Source: Trichormus_B sp936914905 (GTDB lineage Bacteria > Cyanobacteriota > Cyanobacteriia > Cyanobacteriales > Nostocaceae). From it: a stretch of 64,000 bases of DNA. Position numbers and translations under genes: made by a program. The notes under the pieces were generated by a model. It was given only the letters and a program-made list of their open reading frames with translations, made no database searches and was not told the origin of the DNA. How positions within the stretch are numbered: the stretch's first letter is position 1; the number at the start of each line of letters is the position of its first letter. Shown piece after piece: positions 1-8,961 of the stretch. The DNA lies in assembly GCF_039871975.1 (NCBI RefSeq), contig NZ_JBDPLL010000001.1; one strand, written 5' to 3'.

Positions 1-195
1 AGGTTTTAAAAACTACGCTTTATTCCAACAAACCCAAAACCTTGATGAATTCTTGACTTAGGCATCCTAGTTTCAACCAAAAGTTGAATCTTCCATTCAT
101 TCATTGATAAGGCCGGAGGGAAACCTGGTAAACTTTTACGTTCCTTACCCAATAGACCTTGATAATTATTTAGCTGAACTAACGTTACCTTTAGC
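1..195 (+). mobile_element. IS66-family element copy C, internal part (continues left of window)
   Basis: This stretch is the reverse complement of about 60,140-60,340 and 47,830-48,025, which belong to two IS66 copies elsewhere in the window. It encodes part of the transposase C-terminal half in plus orientation. It is cut at 195/196 by the insertion that runs to 1633, after which the same IS66 resumes at 1634. The 5' part of the element lies outside the window. Confidence 0.8.
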
Positions 196-270
196 TGTAG
201 AGCGGCACATGGTTTGATTACTCAATCTATTTGTCGCGTTTATCAAATCATCTGTCGCATCTATGTCGTA
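196..270 (+). repeat. Left end of the Tn7/Mu-type element with transposase-binding-like boxes
   Basis: It starts TGTAGAG; the box CACATGGTTTGATTA is at 206-220, followed by TTGTCGC (231), CTGTCGC (252) and ATGTCG (263). The same boxes recur inverted at the right end (1452-1520). Confidence 0.65.
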
Positions 271-373
271 TCTATAATGAATGTAAAATCATTCCTGAGA
301 ACCAACTGATATTTCTCAGGCTTCCATAACCACGCTTAAACAGCTAATACATGATCAGCATTGATAAACAATC

Positions 374-961
374 ATGGAAATAGCTCAGGTAGAGTTTAAC
401 TGTATAGAATTTCAAGATATAACCGGACAATATCACCTCATTCGCGGTTGCTCACTAACAAACAGCGAGGAAATGCGATCACGTCTTTCTCAATTACAAA
501 AATTTTTAGACAATACTCCTGAGCAAGAAATAGTCAGGTCACTGTATGACCAAGACTCATATTTCAGTCACCTGTGCCACCAATGTTTAGAACTTTCTGG
601 AATCTCCCTAGACTGCTTAGATTTCAACATGATGAGTCAAATGCTTTTCCCCTATCAATCTGGGGAAAAATACAGGCAAGGGATCTTAGTTGAATTAAAC
701 TTTTCTCATACTAATACTAGTAGTACTAAAAACCAGAAAGGTGCAACCTATGAAGAAGTGATAGCAGTACTCTGGAGTCATACTCAAGACCTACAAAAAG
801 CCTTTGAAATTGCTAACACCATTCCCGCTAACCAGCTTCTAAATATCACACAAGCTAGAGCTAAACAAATACAAGATACAGACCTGCAAAAGCGGGAAAA
901 AACCCAGCAGCATGAATGGCAGCAGAAGGCCAGACAAGATTTAACCAGAGGTCAGCAGTAA
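374..961 (+). CDS. Hypothetical protein, possible phage tail assembly chaperone
   Basis: A 195-residue protein with no family I can name. The C-terminal third is rich in Gln, Lys, Arg and Glu (about residues 150-195) and probably helical. It is the first gene inside the element bounded at 196 and 1633, 178 bp from the left end. Its stop overlaps the next start as TAATG, indicating tight co-translation. The next gene begins like a phage tail tape-measure protein, and tail assembly chaperone genes normally lie immediately upstream of tape-measure genes. This position is the only reason for the chaperone suggestion. It could equally be unrelated cargo. The reading frame is open throughout, unlike most neighbours, which suggests recent arrival. 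Confidence 0.45.
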   Translation: MEIAQVEFNCIEFQDITGQYHLIRGCSLTNSEEMRSRLSQLQKFLDNTPEQEIVRSLYDQDSYFSHLCHQCLELSGISLDCLDFNMMSQMLFPYQSGEKYRQGILVELNFSHTNTSSTKNQKGATYEEVIAVLWSHTQDLQKAFEIANTIPANQLLNITQARAKQIQDTDLQKREKTQQHEWQQKARQDLTRGQQ

Positions 962-1143
962 TGAGAGTTTCCATAGTTTGTCAAACTTCAGGTGCTGACA
1001 GAACGGTTGGCGAAATTCGACAGATTCAGCAGGCTTTAAATAGACTGGGTGCTACATCTGCAAATATTAGACAACAAAACCAAAAAGCGGGTCTTAGTGT
1101 AGCTGAATTAGCTTTCAAATTTAACAATGTTGTTCAGGCAGTT
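961..1143 (+). CDS. Start of a possible phage tail tape-measure protein, cut by assembly gap
   Basis: The reading frame starts at 961 (ATG overlapping the previous TAA) and stays open for 61 codons until the N run. The N-terminus contains stretches such as IRQIQQALNRLGATSANIRQ and ends ...AFKFNNVVQAV, a helical, Gln/Asn-rich, low-Cys pattern like the beginning of tape-measure proteins. That is a weak resemblance, not a domain match. The remainder is unknown: the gap is a conventional 100 N, so anything from a few bases to tens of kilobases may be missing. The 20 bases after the gap that stay open in this frame are not good evidence of continuity. Confidence 0.35.
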
Positions 1144-1243
1144 NNNNNNNNNNNNNNNNNNNNNNNNNNNNNNNNNNNNNNNNNNNNNNNNNNNNNNNNN
1201 NNNNNNNNNNNNNNNNNNNNNNNNNNNNNNNNNNNNNNNNNNN
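1144..1243. other. Assembly gap (100 N)
   Basis: There are exactly 100 unknown bases, the conventional placeholder for a gap of unestimated size. It lies inside the element at 196-1633, so the true size and gene content of the element are unknown. Confidence 0.97.
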
Positions 1244-1365
1244 CGCTTGCTCATTGTCCTTAGCTCATAAACCCATACCTGATGGTTTCTAGCCCCTCCC
1301 TCAACACCTCAAGCAAACCCTTACTGTTTTCGATAGTTAATTAGCAATCGCACTCCAAACATCAA

Positions 1366-1397
1366 CGACAACGCCAGGACTTGAACCTGGACACCCA
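1366..1397 (-). other. tRNA 3'-end-like segment (T arm plus acceptor strand)
   Basis: On the minus strand the sequence reads CCAGG TTCAAGT CCTGG, a perfect 5-bp T stem with a canonical 7-nt T loop, followed by CGTTGTC G like the 3' acceptor strand plus discriminator base. No matching 5' half (D arm, GACAACG acceptor strand) is found upstream, so this is not a complete tRNA. It lies about 235 bp inside the right end of the Tn7/Mu-type element. It could be a captured tRNA end, a tRNA-matching guide-like segment, or chance. Confidence 0.4.
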
Positions 1398-1451
1398 TTA
1401 CGTATAACACACCCCATTAAAATCCAAAGTCAATAACAGCCGATTATTGGC

Positions 1452-1633
1452 TAATCAAACCATGTGAGGCATTCATCAAATTAAGTGACGCTTATGCGAC
1501 AAAGTTAATCAAACCATGTGACACAACCGCCAACCAACCCAAAACGCTAAAACCAGCTCATCCCAAAACTTCCCAGCACTTCCCAGCACTTCCCCGCAAT
1601 TCCCGCCATTCTCAATCCATCTGTCATTCTACA
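1452..1633 (-). repeat. Right end of the Tn7/Mu-type element
   Basis: It contains inverted copies of the left-end box CACATGGTTTGATTA at 1452-1466 and 1506-1520, and a GCGACAAA box at 1496-1503. Next comes a short tandem array of CTTCCCAGCA-like units at 1568-1608, and the terminus ATTCTACA. The flanking TTAGC at 1634-1638 duplicates 191-195. Confidence 0.65.
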
Positions 1634-1846
1634 TTAGCACTGAAAAAGGGAAAAGTCTTTAGTCTGTGGTGGTTCTGTTTCTATGGAGCGATTGCAACAT
1701 ACTGCTAATTTATTGACGGTTATACAAACTTTTCGCCCTCAAGCACTTTCTCTAATTGAGTTTTTTGACTAACCTATCAAAGCAATGGTTAACTATGCTT
1801 TGCAGACACCTTCTTTAATCCCTCTAGCTTAGACCTGAATCCTTAC
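1634..1846 (+). mobile_element. IS66-family element copy C, 3' end
   Basis: It resumes the IS66 copy that ends at 195. From 1682 it encodes the transposase tail (MERLQHTANLLTVIQTFRPQ...), with one in-frame stop at the position of an otherwise conserved Gln, then ...TPSLIPLA and stop. The element terminus CCTTAC at 1841-1846 matches the terminal GTAAGG of copy A at 47,623. Confidence 0.8.
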
Positions 1847-1921
1847 GTTTTCCCGAAAGAAATAAAGATTTAACCCGTATTTTCAGTTCTCGTTTAACCA
1901 CTACAAAATAAGGACAAGATT

Positions 1922-2143
1922 ATGAAGAAAACACCCGCCAGTTAGCAAAACTCTTCTGAATCAGATGATTTATTACCTGAATATAATTTTGATTATAGCA
2001 AAGCACATCCTAATCGTTTTGTGTCAACTTCAGAAAAGAGAATTACTCTGATCCTTTATCCTGATGTTGCTAAGATTTTTCAAAGATCAAAATGAGTGAA
2101 TCTGGCCTTACGTTGCTTATTATCAGCAATTCCTGAAAAATAA
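1922..2143 (+). pseudogene. Small antitoxin-like protein, two in-frame stops
   Basis: A 74-codon frame begins MKKTPAS and has internal stops at codons 8 and about 55. In between is LLPEYNFDYSKAHPNRFVST, the start of a small cyanobacterial protein type usually found as the antitoxin-like half of a two-gene module. The C-terminal part (VNLALRCLLSAIPEK) resembles the ribbon-helix-helix-type end of such proteins. The piece just upstream (1847-1910) may be the end of the partner gene, removed by the IS66 that ends at 1846. The family assignment is from memory of similar proteins. The stops are seen directly. Confidence 0.45.
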
Positions 2144-2221
2144 ACCAATTTCCATATATAGTCATCGTCATTATATGGGATTACCGAGTTTATTTGAGGT
2201 AAAATTGATGGATTCTTCAGA

Positions 2222-2577
2222 ACTTATAGCATTCATAGTATAGAAACTGGGAACAAGTAATTATTTTGCTATATTAACATTTTCTTCTAGTGAAACATTT
2301 ACATCTTCATCAGGTCACGCAACAAGTTCTGATGTTTTCTTAGCTTTTTGAATCAGAGCAAGAGTAGTATAGCGATGACTCTGTGTAAACGCACAAGACT
2401 TACCATTTTTGTCAAGAGTATCATTAACTATTGGATCAACTCTAAGGAAGGGCTTGATATACACTATCTGACGTGGTTCTTCTGGCCTGTCGAATCATCC
2501 AGCATTCTCAAAACTTGTGTGTTATCTAACATACAATTGTAATATGGATCATCCACCATTTCATAAATATACTTCAT
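2222..2577 (-). pseudogene. Unidentified decayed gene
   Basis: The minus strand gives protein-like sequence split over frames: MKYIYEMVDDPYYNCMLDNT... from about 2577, then VYIKPFLRVDPIVNDTLDKN...CAFTQSHRYTTLALIQKAKK after a frameshift near 2480, then stops. I do not recognise the family. The rest of 2,144-2,995 shows no gene I can support. Confidence 0.3.
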
Positions 2578-2995
2578 TCTAGCATTCTTGTAGAATCCAA
2601 ATATAACGAGAAGATTGAAAAGTTAGCTTATTTTGGCAGATGTAAACGCTAAGTGCTATGGGTTCTGCCCAACTAGCAGCAACAATAAGAACTTTATTAT
2701 TGTTTAAGTCCTAGTGTTGCTTTTTTACTAAGTAGGTAGAGACAAATAAACATAACTATGTAACAAGATGTAAATTACTTAAAACCCTTGGGATTGCCTG
2801 ATTCCGCTTTACTAAATTTGCCATGACATAGTTATAAATTCTTCCGCCCACCTACTTACTTGCATGAATGTTTTGCCCCTAGTGAGACATATTATTTATA
2901 ATACCATTGTTCAGTAGGAGACGGGTAGTAATATTATTCATTCTCTGATTACAATATGATAAATAAACAAAGTAAATTGAGAGGATAGTGAAAAA

Positions 2996-3681
2996 TGTAT
3001 CAAACAGATCCGCTACTTTCTGCTAAAGAAACATTATCAACCAACAATGTATGATCTTCCTGGTGAAGACCCGGAAGAACCTGGTTTGCTAGATCAATTT
3101 CATTTATTCGAACCACAATTATTAGCAGAAACATTCAGACCCCCTATCTATCCTAGCCACCAAATATTTACAGCTAGTGATATGAATCTTTATTATGATT
3201 CGTGTCATTCACTTTGGCATAAACGCCCAGATTGGTTTGCACTTTTGGGTGTTTCTTATCTTTATGACAACAGAGACTTAGGTTTAAGTTATGTTATGTA
3301 GTTTGGCAAGAAGCCGTTAATCCTTATATTTTCGTTAAATTACTTTCACCAGGAACACAAAAGGAAGATTTAGGTTAAACATTGCGATATGTAGAAAACT
3401 TCCTGGAAAATGGGAAGTTTACGAGCGAGCCAATTTTAAGACTACCCTATTACGCTATATTTTACCGTTATAAATCTGAGTTTAGAATGTTTGAGTTAAC
3501 TGGCGCTCGTTATGCTGAAGTAAATTTATCAGATTTACCTTTTTGGGTTCCAGAAATAGAATTAGGTTTAGGAGTGTGGCAAAGCCATTATAAAAATGTA
3601 AACATGCTTTGATTAAGTTGGTATGATAAAGATGGTAATTGGATTTTAACTCCCACAGAACAAGAAAGACAAAAAATCTAA
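2996..3681 (+). pseudogene. Uma2-family endonuclease-like protein (DUF820), broken
   Basis: The translation matches the Uma2 (DUF820) layout: start MYQTDPLLSAKETL, then MYDLPGEDPEEPGLLDQFH, a central ...WHKRPDWFALLGVSYLYDNR, a core VKLLSPGTQKEDLG, a C-terminal half YRYKSEFRMFELTGARYAEV and the end WYDKDGNWILTPTEQERQKI. Uma2 proteins have a PD-(D/E)XK nuclease-like fold and are found in large numbers in cyanobacteria; their physiological role is poorly known. Here the frame shifts after about codon 18 and again near 3300. In-frame stops occur near 3377 and 3610, so no functional product is expected. Confidence 0.75.
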
Positions 3682-3914
3682 AGATTAATTTAACGACTCC
3701 GTGCCCTTAGTGTTTAACCTGATTTTAGATTAGTTTTATTTAATAAAACTAACCTCATTTTTTTAATACAGAGGTACGCGGAGGTAAGCGCAGAGGTTCG
3801 TAGAGTGGAAATGTTTTTTAGTCTTTCTTAATACCCTTTATTGAAACCAAAATAGCATTGCTATTTTGGTACAATTAACCACTAGATTAGTAAAGAGCAT
3901 ATGAAAATACACTA

Positions 3915-5228
3915 ATGAATGCGATGTCTAACGAAAAGACACAAAGTGTCTACGCATCTACCCTAGGATCTATTATCAATACAGAAAACGCTGTCTTACC
4001 TTGGGAAAAACTCGAACCCAGTCAGCAACAACACATCCAACAAGCAATAGACTCTCAAACCCATCCCAGTTGTATTGTTTATCCCCACACCCAAGCACAA
4101 TTAGCCGCAGTTATAGCCACTGCTAACCGCAAGAAATGGTGTGTTCTTCCTTGTGGTAGTACCAGTAAACTCAATTGGGGTGGTCTAAGTAAGAATATTG
4201 ATATTGTTGTCAGTGCGGAACGCATCAACCAACTGATAGAACACGCTGTTGGTGATTTAACTATCACCGTTGAAGCAGGAATGAAATTTGGCGAACTTCA
4301 GGAAATTTTAGCAAAATCTCGGCAAACTTTACCTCTCGACCCGGCTTTTCCTAATTCTGCTACCATTGGTGGTATTGTTGCTACTGCTGATACAGGTTCT
4401 CTGCGTCAACATTACGGTGGTGTGCGTGACCAACTTATAGGTATAACTTTTGTCCGTGCTGATGGACAAATAGCTAAAGCGGGGGGAAGGGTAGTAAAAA
4501 ATGTTGCTGGCTATGACTTGATGAAGTTGTTTACCGGTTCTTACGGTACATTAGGAATTATCAGCCAAGTCACTTTTCGAGTTTATCCCTTACCAGAAAC
4601 TTCAGGAACAGTGGTGTTAACTGGAAAAGTTGAAGCCATATCCCAAGCTGTGACAATTCTCCAAGGTTCTGAGTTAACACCAACTCAAGCAGATCTGATA
4701 TCAAATCAATTAGTTTTTCACTTAGGTTTAGGTACAGGAATAGGTTTTATTACCCGTTTCCAAAGTATTAGCGAAAGTGTGAAGGAACAGTCAAACCGAC
4801 TTTTATCAGTTGGTCAACAATTGGGTTTAGATGGGGCGATTTATTCGGACCAAAATGAAGTTGAACTATGGCAACAATTACCAGAACAAATACATTCTAA
4901 TGTAACATCTTCTCTCATTACTTGCAAAATAGGAGTAATACCAACTACCGCAATAGAGGTTATCAATCAGATAAGTACTGGTTTAATTCACCTGAGTAGT
5001 GGTTTGGGTTTAGTAAGTTTGGAAAATGAAAATCTAGTTTTGACATTGCGTAATTTATGTCAATCTAATTATGGATTTTTAAGTGTGTTGGCTGGATCAG
5101 TAGAAATCAAGAAAAGATTAGATGTGTGGGGGTATACTGGTAATGCTTTACATATTATGCGGGGAATTAAGGAACAGTTTGATGGTAATTATATTTTAAG
5201 TCCTGGTCGGTTTGTGGGTGGGATTTAA
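3915..5228 (+). CDS. glcE: Glycolate dehydrogenase FAD-binding subunit GlcE
   Basis: 437 residues, in the range of GlcE. GlcD/E/F oxidise glycolate to glyoxylate, the photorespiratory salvage step in cyanobacteria. The N-terminal half has the FAD-binding (PCMH-type) pattern: CIVYPHTQAQLAAVI near residue 53, then the nucleotide-contact stretch NSATIGGIVATADTGSLRQH (about 146-165), then GGRVVKNVAGYDLMKLFTGS and GTLGIISQVTFRVYPLPET. The C-terminal half is the divergent substrate domain, and the protein ends SPGRFVGGI, as is common in this family. glcF follows 215 bp downstream on the same strand, supporting a shared role. Starts at 3915 and 3924 are both possible; neither has a strong Shine-Dalgarno. 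GlcD is not in this window. Confidence 0.88.
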   Translation: MNAMSNEKTQSVYASTLGSIINTENAVLPWEKLEPSQQQHIQQAIDSQTHPSCIVYPHTQAQLAAVIATANRKKWCVLPCGSTSKLNWGGLSKNIDIVVSAERINQLIEHAVGDLTITVEAGMKFGELQEILAKSRQTLPLDPAFPNSATIGGIVATADTGSLRQHYGGVRDQLIGITFVRADGQIAKAGGRVVKNVAGYDLMKLFTGSYGTLGIISQVTFRVYPLPETSGTVVLTGKVEAISQAVTILQGSELTPTQADLISNQLVFHLGLGTGIGFITRFQSISESVKEQSNRLLSVGQQLGLDGAIYSDQNEVELWQQLPEQIHSNVTSSLITCKIGVIPTTAIEVINQISTGLIHLSSGLGLVSLENENLVLTLRNLCQSNYGFLSVLAGSVEIKKRLDVWGYTGNALHIMRGIKEQFDGNYILSPGRFVGGI

Positions 5229-5443
5229 TATTTAAGATAACGAACCACAGAGGCACAGAGAATGTAAGAATTTAGGAGTCAGGAGTCAGGAGTTAGAATG
5301 TTTGAGAAATTGGTTAATTATCAAATAGGTATTTTTCGTGTTAGGTTGAAAAAGTTGACTGCTGATGGCTGTTCGCGTAGCATGCTGTTAGGCATTAGCT
5401 GAATTCTTCCCAGAGAACACAGAGGTAAAGAGAGGAAAGAGAA

Positions 5444-6793
5444 ATGCAAGTTTCAGATCGTGCTGTCAATAATGTTGCTAGTATTAAGAATTTAAAAGGG
5501 TTTGATGAAAATCATCCTCCTGATCCAAAGTTGATTGATAGTTGTGTGCATTGCGGTTTTTGTTTGTCTACTTGTCCTAGTTATCGAGTGTTAGGAAAGG
5601 AGATGGACTCACCAAGAGGACGCATCTATTTAATGGATGCAATTAATGAGGGTAGAATTGCACTGAATACGGTAACTATTGAACATTTTGATTCTTGTTT
5701 AGGTTGTCTTGCTTGTGTGTCAACTTGCCCTTCTGGTGTGCAGTATGATAAGTTAATTTCGGCAACTCGCCATCAGGTGGAAAGGAATTATAACCGCAGT
5801 TTACCTGATAAGTTAGTGCGACAATTGATTTTTTCTTTGTTTCCTAATCCTGACCTTTTAAGAATCTTACTTTTTCCCTTATTGGTTTATCAAAAGTTGG
5901 GACTTTCTAAATTATTGCAGGCTACTGGGTTAATTAAAGCTATATCTCCCCGGTTAGCAGCAATTGAATCTATTTTACCAGAAATTACTCTCAAATCTTT
6001 TCAAGATAATTTACCGGATGTAATTCCTGCCAAAGGTGAAAAGAGATATCGTGTTGGGGTGATTTTGGGATGTGTGCAACGGTTGTTTTTCTCTCCTGTG
6101 AATGAAGCAACGGTGAGGGTTTTAACTGCAAATGGTTGTGAAGTGGTAATTCCTAAATCTCAAGGTTGTTGTGCTGCACTTCCTGAACACCAAGGACAAA
6201 CGGAACAAGCACAAGCTTTAGCAAGACAAATGATTGATAGTTTTGCTGATACAAATGTGGATTTTATAATTATTAATGCTGCTGGTTGTGGTCATACTTT
6301 AAAAGAATATGGTCATATTTTAGCCGGTGACCAAGAGTATGCAGAGAAGGCTAAAGCTTTTTCAGCTAAAGTTAAAGATGCACAGGAGTTTTTAGTCAAT
6401 GTTGGTTTAACTGCTAAACTTTCACCATTAGCTGATAAACATTTAACTTTAGTTAATCAAGATCCCTGTCATTTATTGCATGGACAGAAGATTAGTGTCC
6501 AACCCCGTCAGTTATTGAGAAAAATTCCGGGTGTGAATTTACGAGAACCAATAGATGGGGCTTTGTGTTGTGGTAGTGCTGGTATTTACAATATGTTGCA
6601 ACCGGAAGTTGCTGAGGAATTAGGTAAACAGAAAGTACAGAATTTATTAAATACAGGTGCTGATTTAATTGCTTCTGCAAATCCTGGTTGTACTTTGCAA
6701 ATTAGTAAATATTCGACTGGACAGAATATATCAGTAATGCACCCGATGGAACTGTTAGATTATTCTCTTCGCGGAGAGAAGTTGAAATTGTAA
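5444..6793 (+). CDS. glcF: Glycolate dehydrogenase iron-sulfur subunit GlcF
   Basis: 449 residues with two N-terminal [4Fe-4S] motifs: C34-C37-C40-C44 (CVHCGFCLSTCP) and C85-C88-C91-C95 (CLGCLACVSTCP). They are followed by two CCG-type cysteine-rich domains: GCVQRLF near 205 with GCCAALPEHQG near 240, and DPCHLLHGQK near 343 with CCGSAGIYNM near 374 and NPGC near 412. This is the full GlcF architecture. It carries electrons from the flavin subunits towards the quinone pool. An AGAGGAAAGAG purine stretch just before 5444 can serve as the ribosome-binding site. It is downstream of glcE and upstream of ackA, all on the plus strand. The 215-bp spacer after glcE contains GGAGTCAGGAGTCAGGAGT-type short repeats also found near 14,457. 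Confidence 0.9.
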   Translation: MQVSDRAVNNVASIKNLKGFDENHPPDPKLIDSCVHCGFCLSTCPSYRVLGKEMDSPRGRIYLMDAINEGRIALNTVTIEHFDSCLGCLACVSTCPSGVQYDKLISATRHQVERNYNRSLPDKLVRQLIFSLFPNPDLLRILLFPLLVYQKLGLSKLLQATGLIKAISPRLAAIESILPEITLKSFQDNLPDVIPAKGEKRYRVGVILGCVQRLFFSPVNEATVRVLTANGCEVVIPKSQGCCAALPEHQGQTEQAQALARQMIDSFADTNVDFIIINAAGCGHTLKEYGHILAGDQEYAEKAKAFSAKVKDAQEFLVNVGLTAKLSPLADKHLTLVNQDPCHLLHGQKISVQPRQLLRKIPGVNLREPIDGALCCGSAGIYNMLQPEVAEELGKQKVQNLLNTGADLIASANPGCTLQISKYSTGQNISVMHPMELLDYSLRGEKLKL

Positions 6794-6897
6794 AATTCTA
6801 TATCCTCACCTCTACAATATCTCCAATTTCTGTAAAAGTTGGGGATTTTGATAGCATAACTCGATATCATAAAACAGGTTATATTTTCTATGATTTT

Positions 6898-8115
6898 ATG
6901 AAGATACTAGTCCTAAATGCTGGTTCAAGTAGCCAAAAAAGTTGTTTATATGAAATTCCTGATGCAAATCTACCTAACGAAGTTCTGCAACCTCTTTGGG
7001 AGGGAAAAGTTGACTGGAATCAAGAACGGAATGAGCCAGAAATTGCGGTAAAAACAGCAACTGGTGCGGTTCTACAAAAATCGATTGATGGTGACTCCCG
7101 TGCAGCGCACGTCGCCTATATGCTGGATACTCTGACTCGTGGTGCGACTCAAGTAATAGGTCAATTATCAGAGATTGATGTAGTGGGACATCGTGTGGTA
7201 CACGGTGGATTAGATTACCGATATAGTGTAGTAATTACTGAAACTGTCAAAAAGGCGATTACACACCTTTCTAATCTGGCACCAGACCATAATCCAGCCG
7301 CTGTTGAAGGTATAGAAGCCATTGAAAAGAGTCTAGGAACTATCACCCAAGTAGCAGTATTTGATACTAGTTTTCACAGCACCTTACCTGATGCAGCCGC
7401 AATCTATCCCGGTGCTTATGAATGGGTAGCAAAAGGTATCCGTCGCTACGGCTTTCATGGTATAAGTCACCAATACTGTGCCAACCGTGCAGCGCAAATT
7501 CTCAAGCGAGATTTAATATCATTGAGGTTAATAACCTGCCATTTAGGAAACGGTTGTTCCTTGGCTGCTATTAAAAATGCTAAAAGTGTTGATACAACAA
7601 TGGGTTTCACACCCTTAGATGGTTTAATGATGGGTAGTCGTTCTGGTTCCATTGATCCAGGGATTCTCATTCACTTGCTACGTCAATCTGATTACTCGGT
7701 TGAAGAGTTAGATTATGTGTTAAATAAAGCGTCTGGATTAAGGGGGATTTCGGGTATTTCTGGCGATTTACGGGAAATTATGACAGCCATTAACCAAGGT
7801 AGCGATCGCGCTCAACTAGCTTATGATATATACGTGCATCGTTTGCAGACTGGTATCGGTTCTATGCTGGCTAGTTTAGGAGAATTGGATGCGTTAGTCT
7901 TCACCGCTGGAGTAGGGGAAAAATCCCCAAGAATTCGCCAAGCAGCTTGTGAGGCTTGGGAGTTTTTAGGACTGAAAATAGACCCAGAAAAAAATCAACA
8001 GCAGCCAGTTGATGTAGATATTGCTACACTTGATTCTAATGTGCGAATATTAGTTATACACACTCAAGAAGATTGGGAAATCGCTCAACAATGTTGGCAG
8101 TTATTACAAGAGTAA
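6898..8115 (+). CDS. ackA: Acetate kinase AckA
   Basis: 405 residues, the normal size. Acetate kinase converts acetate and ATP to acetyl phosphate and back, in the cytoplasm. Signatures seen: the N-terminal KILVLNAGSSSQKSCLYEI, VVGHRVVHGG near 100, AVFDTSFHSTLP near 157, RYGFHGISHQY near 183, a phosphate loop-like ITCHLGNGCSLAAI near 212, and TPLDGLMMGSRSGSIDPGIL near 240. The AckA end, VFTAGVGEKSPRIR, is near 338. It lies 104 bp after glcF; no pta partner is in the window. The coding sequence is intact. Confidence 0.93.
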   Translation: MKILVLNAGSSSQKSCLYEIPDANLPNEVLQPLWEGKVDWNQERNEPEIAVKTATGAVLQKSIDGDSRAAHVAYMLDTLTRGATQVIGQLSEIDVVGHRVVHGGLDYRYSVVITETVKKAITHLSNLAPDHNPAAVEGIEAIEKSLGTITQVAVFDTSFHSTLPDAAAIYPGAYEWVAKGIRRYGFHGISHQYCANRAAQILKRDLISLRLITCHLGNGCSLAAIKNAKSVDTTMGFTPLDGLMMGSRSGSIDPGILIHLLRQSDYSVEELDYVLNKASGLRGISGISGDLREIMTAINQGSDRAQLAYDIYVHRLQTGIGSMLASLGELDALVFTAGVGEKSPRIRQAACEAWEFLGLKIDPEKNQQQPVDVDIATLDSNVRILVIHTQEDWEIAQQCWQLLQE

Positions 8116-8140
8116 AAAATATCATTTTCAATATTTGAGT

Positions 8141-8926
8141 ATGTTCTTATCTCGTGAATTGATTATTACCCCTTTGGTAGCTTGTTTCTGCATCTTAGTA
8201 ATTAGCTTCAGTCAATTACCCAGACTACACAAATTATTAAGTAGCAAACAATATCTCTCTGTGGAAGCTTTAGAAAAAGAACAGGGACAAGAAAGTTTAC
8301 GTATGGGTTTACTCCAAGAAATACCCACGTTTGGTTACGATAATATAATTGCTAACTGGGTATATATAGATTTTTTGCAATACTTTGGTGATAATGAAGT
8401 CAGAGATAAAATAGGTTATAGTTTAAGCCCAGAATTTTTTGAAGTTATCCTGAAACGTGACCCTAAATTTTTAGAAGCTTATCTTGGTCTTTTTGTAAGC
8501 ACTTCCTTATATGCAGGGATGCCAGAAAGAACTATTGCTATTATGGACAACGGCTTAAAATCAATGTCTCCTACCTTGCCAGCAAAATCTTATTATATCT
8601 GGCGCTATAAAGGCACAGATGAGCTATTATTTTTAGGTGACTCCCAAGCAGCAAGAAAATCTTTTTTGCAAGCAGCAAAATGGGCTAGTAAATATGATGA
8701 TCAAGAAAGTAAAAATGTAGTTTTGATATCCCAAAAAACAGCAGAGTTTCTTCAAAAAAATCCTGATAGTAAGTTTGCAAAAATTGCAACTTGGACAATG
8801 GTTTTACAAAATAATGTAGATGACAAAACCCGTAAACGAGCAATTCAAGAAATCGAAAATCTCCGAGGTAAAGTCGTGATTAACTCTGATGGAGTACCTG
8901 CTGTAACCTTACCTGAAAAAGATTAG
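8141..8926 (+). CDS. Conserved cyanobacterial protein with N-terminal membrane anchor and TPR-like body
   Basis: About 261 residues. A hydrophobic segment (ELIITPLVACFCILVISFSQ) near the N-terminus looks like a membrane anchor or uncleaved signal. The rest is helical, with PEFFEVILKRDPKFLEAYLG and ...SQAARKSFLQAAKWASKYDD resembling tetratricopeptide helices. No enzyme motif is visible. It starts 25 bp after ackA and is probably co-transcribed. An in-frame TTG at 8135 is an alternative start; I prefer the ATG at 8141. Function unknown. Confidence 0.65.
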   Translation: MFLSRELIITPLVACFCILVISFSQLPRLHKLLSSKQYLSVEALEKEQGQESLRMGLLQEIPTFGYDNIIANWVYIDFLQYFGDNEVRDKIGYSLSPEFFEVILKRDPKFLEAYLGLFVSTSLYAGMPERTIAIMDNGLKSMSPTLPAKSYYIWRYKGTDELLFLGDSQAARKSFLQAAKWASKYDDQESKNVVLISQKTAEFLQKNPDSKFAKIATWTMVLQNNVDDKTRKRAIQEIENLRGKVVINSDGVPAVTLPEKD

Positions 8927-8961
8927 ATATTAGAGATTTTAGGTTAACTCCTCAAAAAGAA

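Larger units (their letters stand above)
196..1633. mobile_element. Tn7/Mu-type transposable element inserted in IS66, cargo interrupted by assembly gap
   Basis: The ends are imperfect inverted repeats starting TGTAGA: left TGTAGAGCGGCACATGG and right (complement) TGTAGAATGACAGATGG, with 17 of the first 22 positions matching by eye. Both sides are flanked by TTAGC. The uninterrupted IS66 copy at 59,937-61,433 contains this TTAGC only once, so it is a 5-bp target duplication. Subterminal copies of CACATGGTTTGATTA lie at 206-220 and, inverted, at 1452-1466 and 1506-1520, with several TGTCGC boxes. Terminal TGT/ACA, a 5-bp duplication and repeated end boxes are features of elements mobilised by TnsB/MuA-type DDE transposases. 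No transposase gene is visible; it may lie in the gap (1144-1243, unknown true length) or act in trans. The cargo is two phage-tail-like genes. Confidence 0.7.

Noticed and set aside
961..1263. A continuous gene across the N run
   Set aside because: Open frame through unknown bases is meaningless; only 961-1143 is real sequence.
1366..1445. Complete tRNA gene on the minus strand
   Set aside because: Only the T arm and 3' acceptor-like strand fit; no D arm, anticodon arm or complementary 5' acceptor strand is present.
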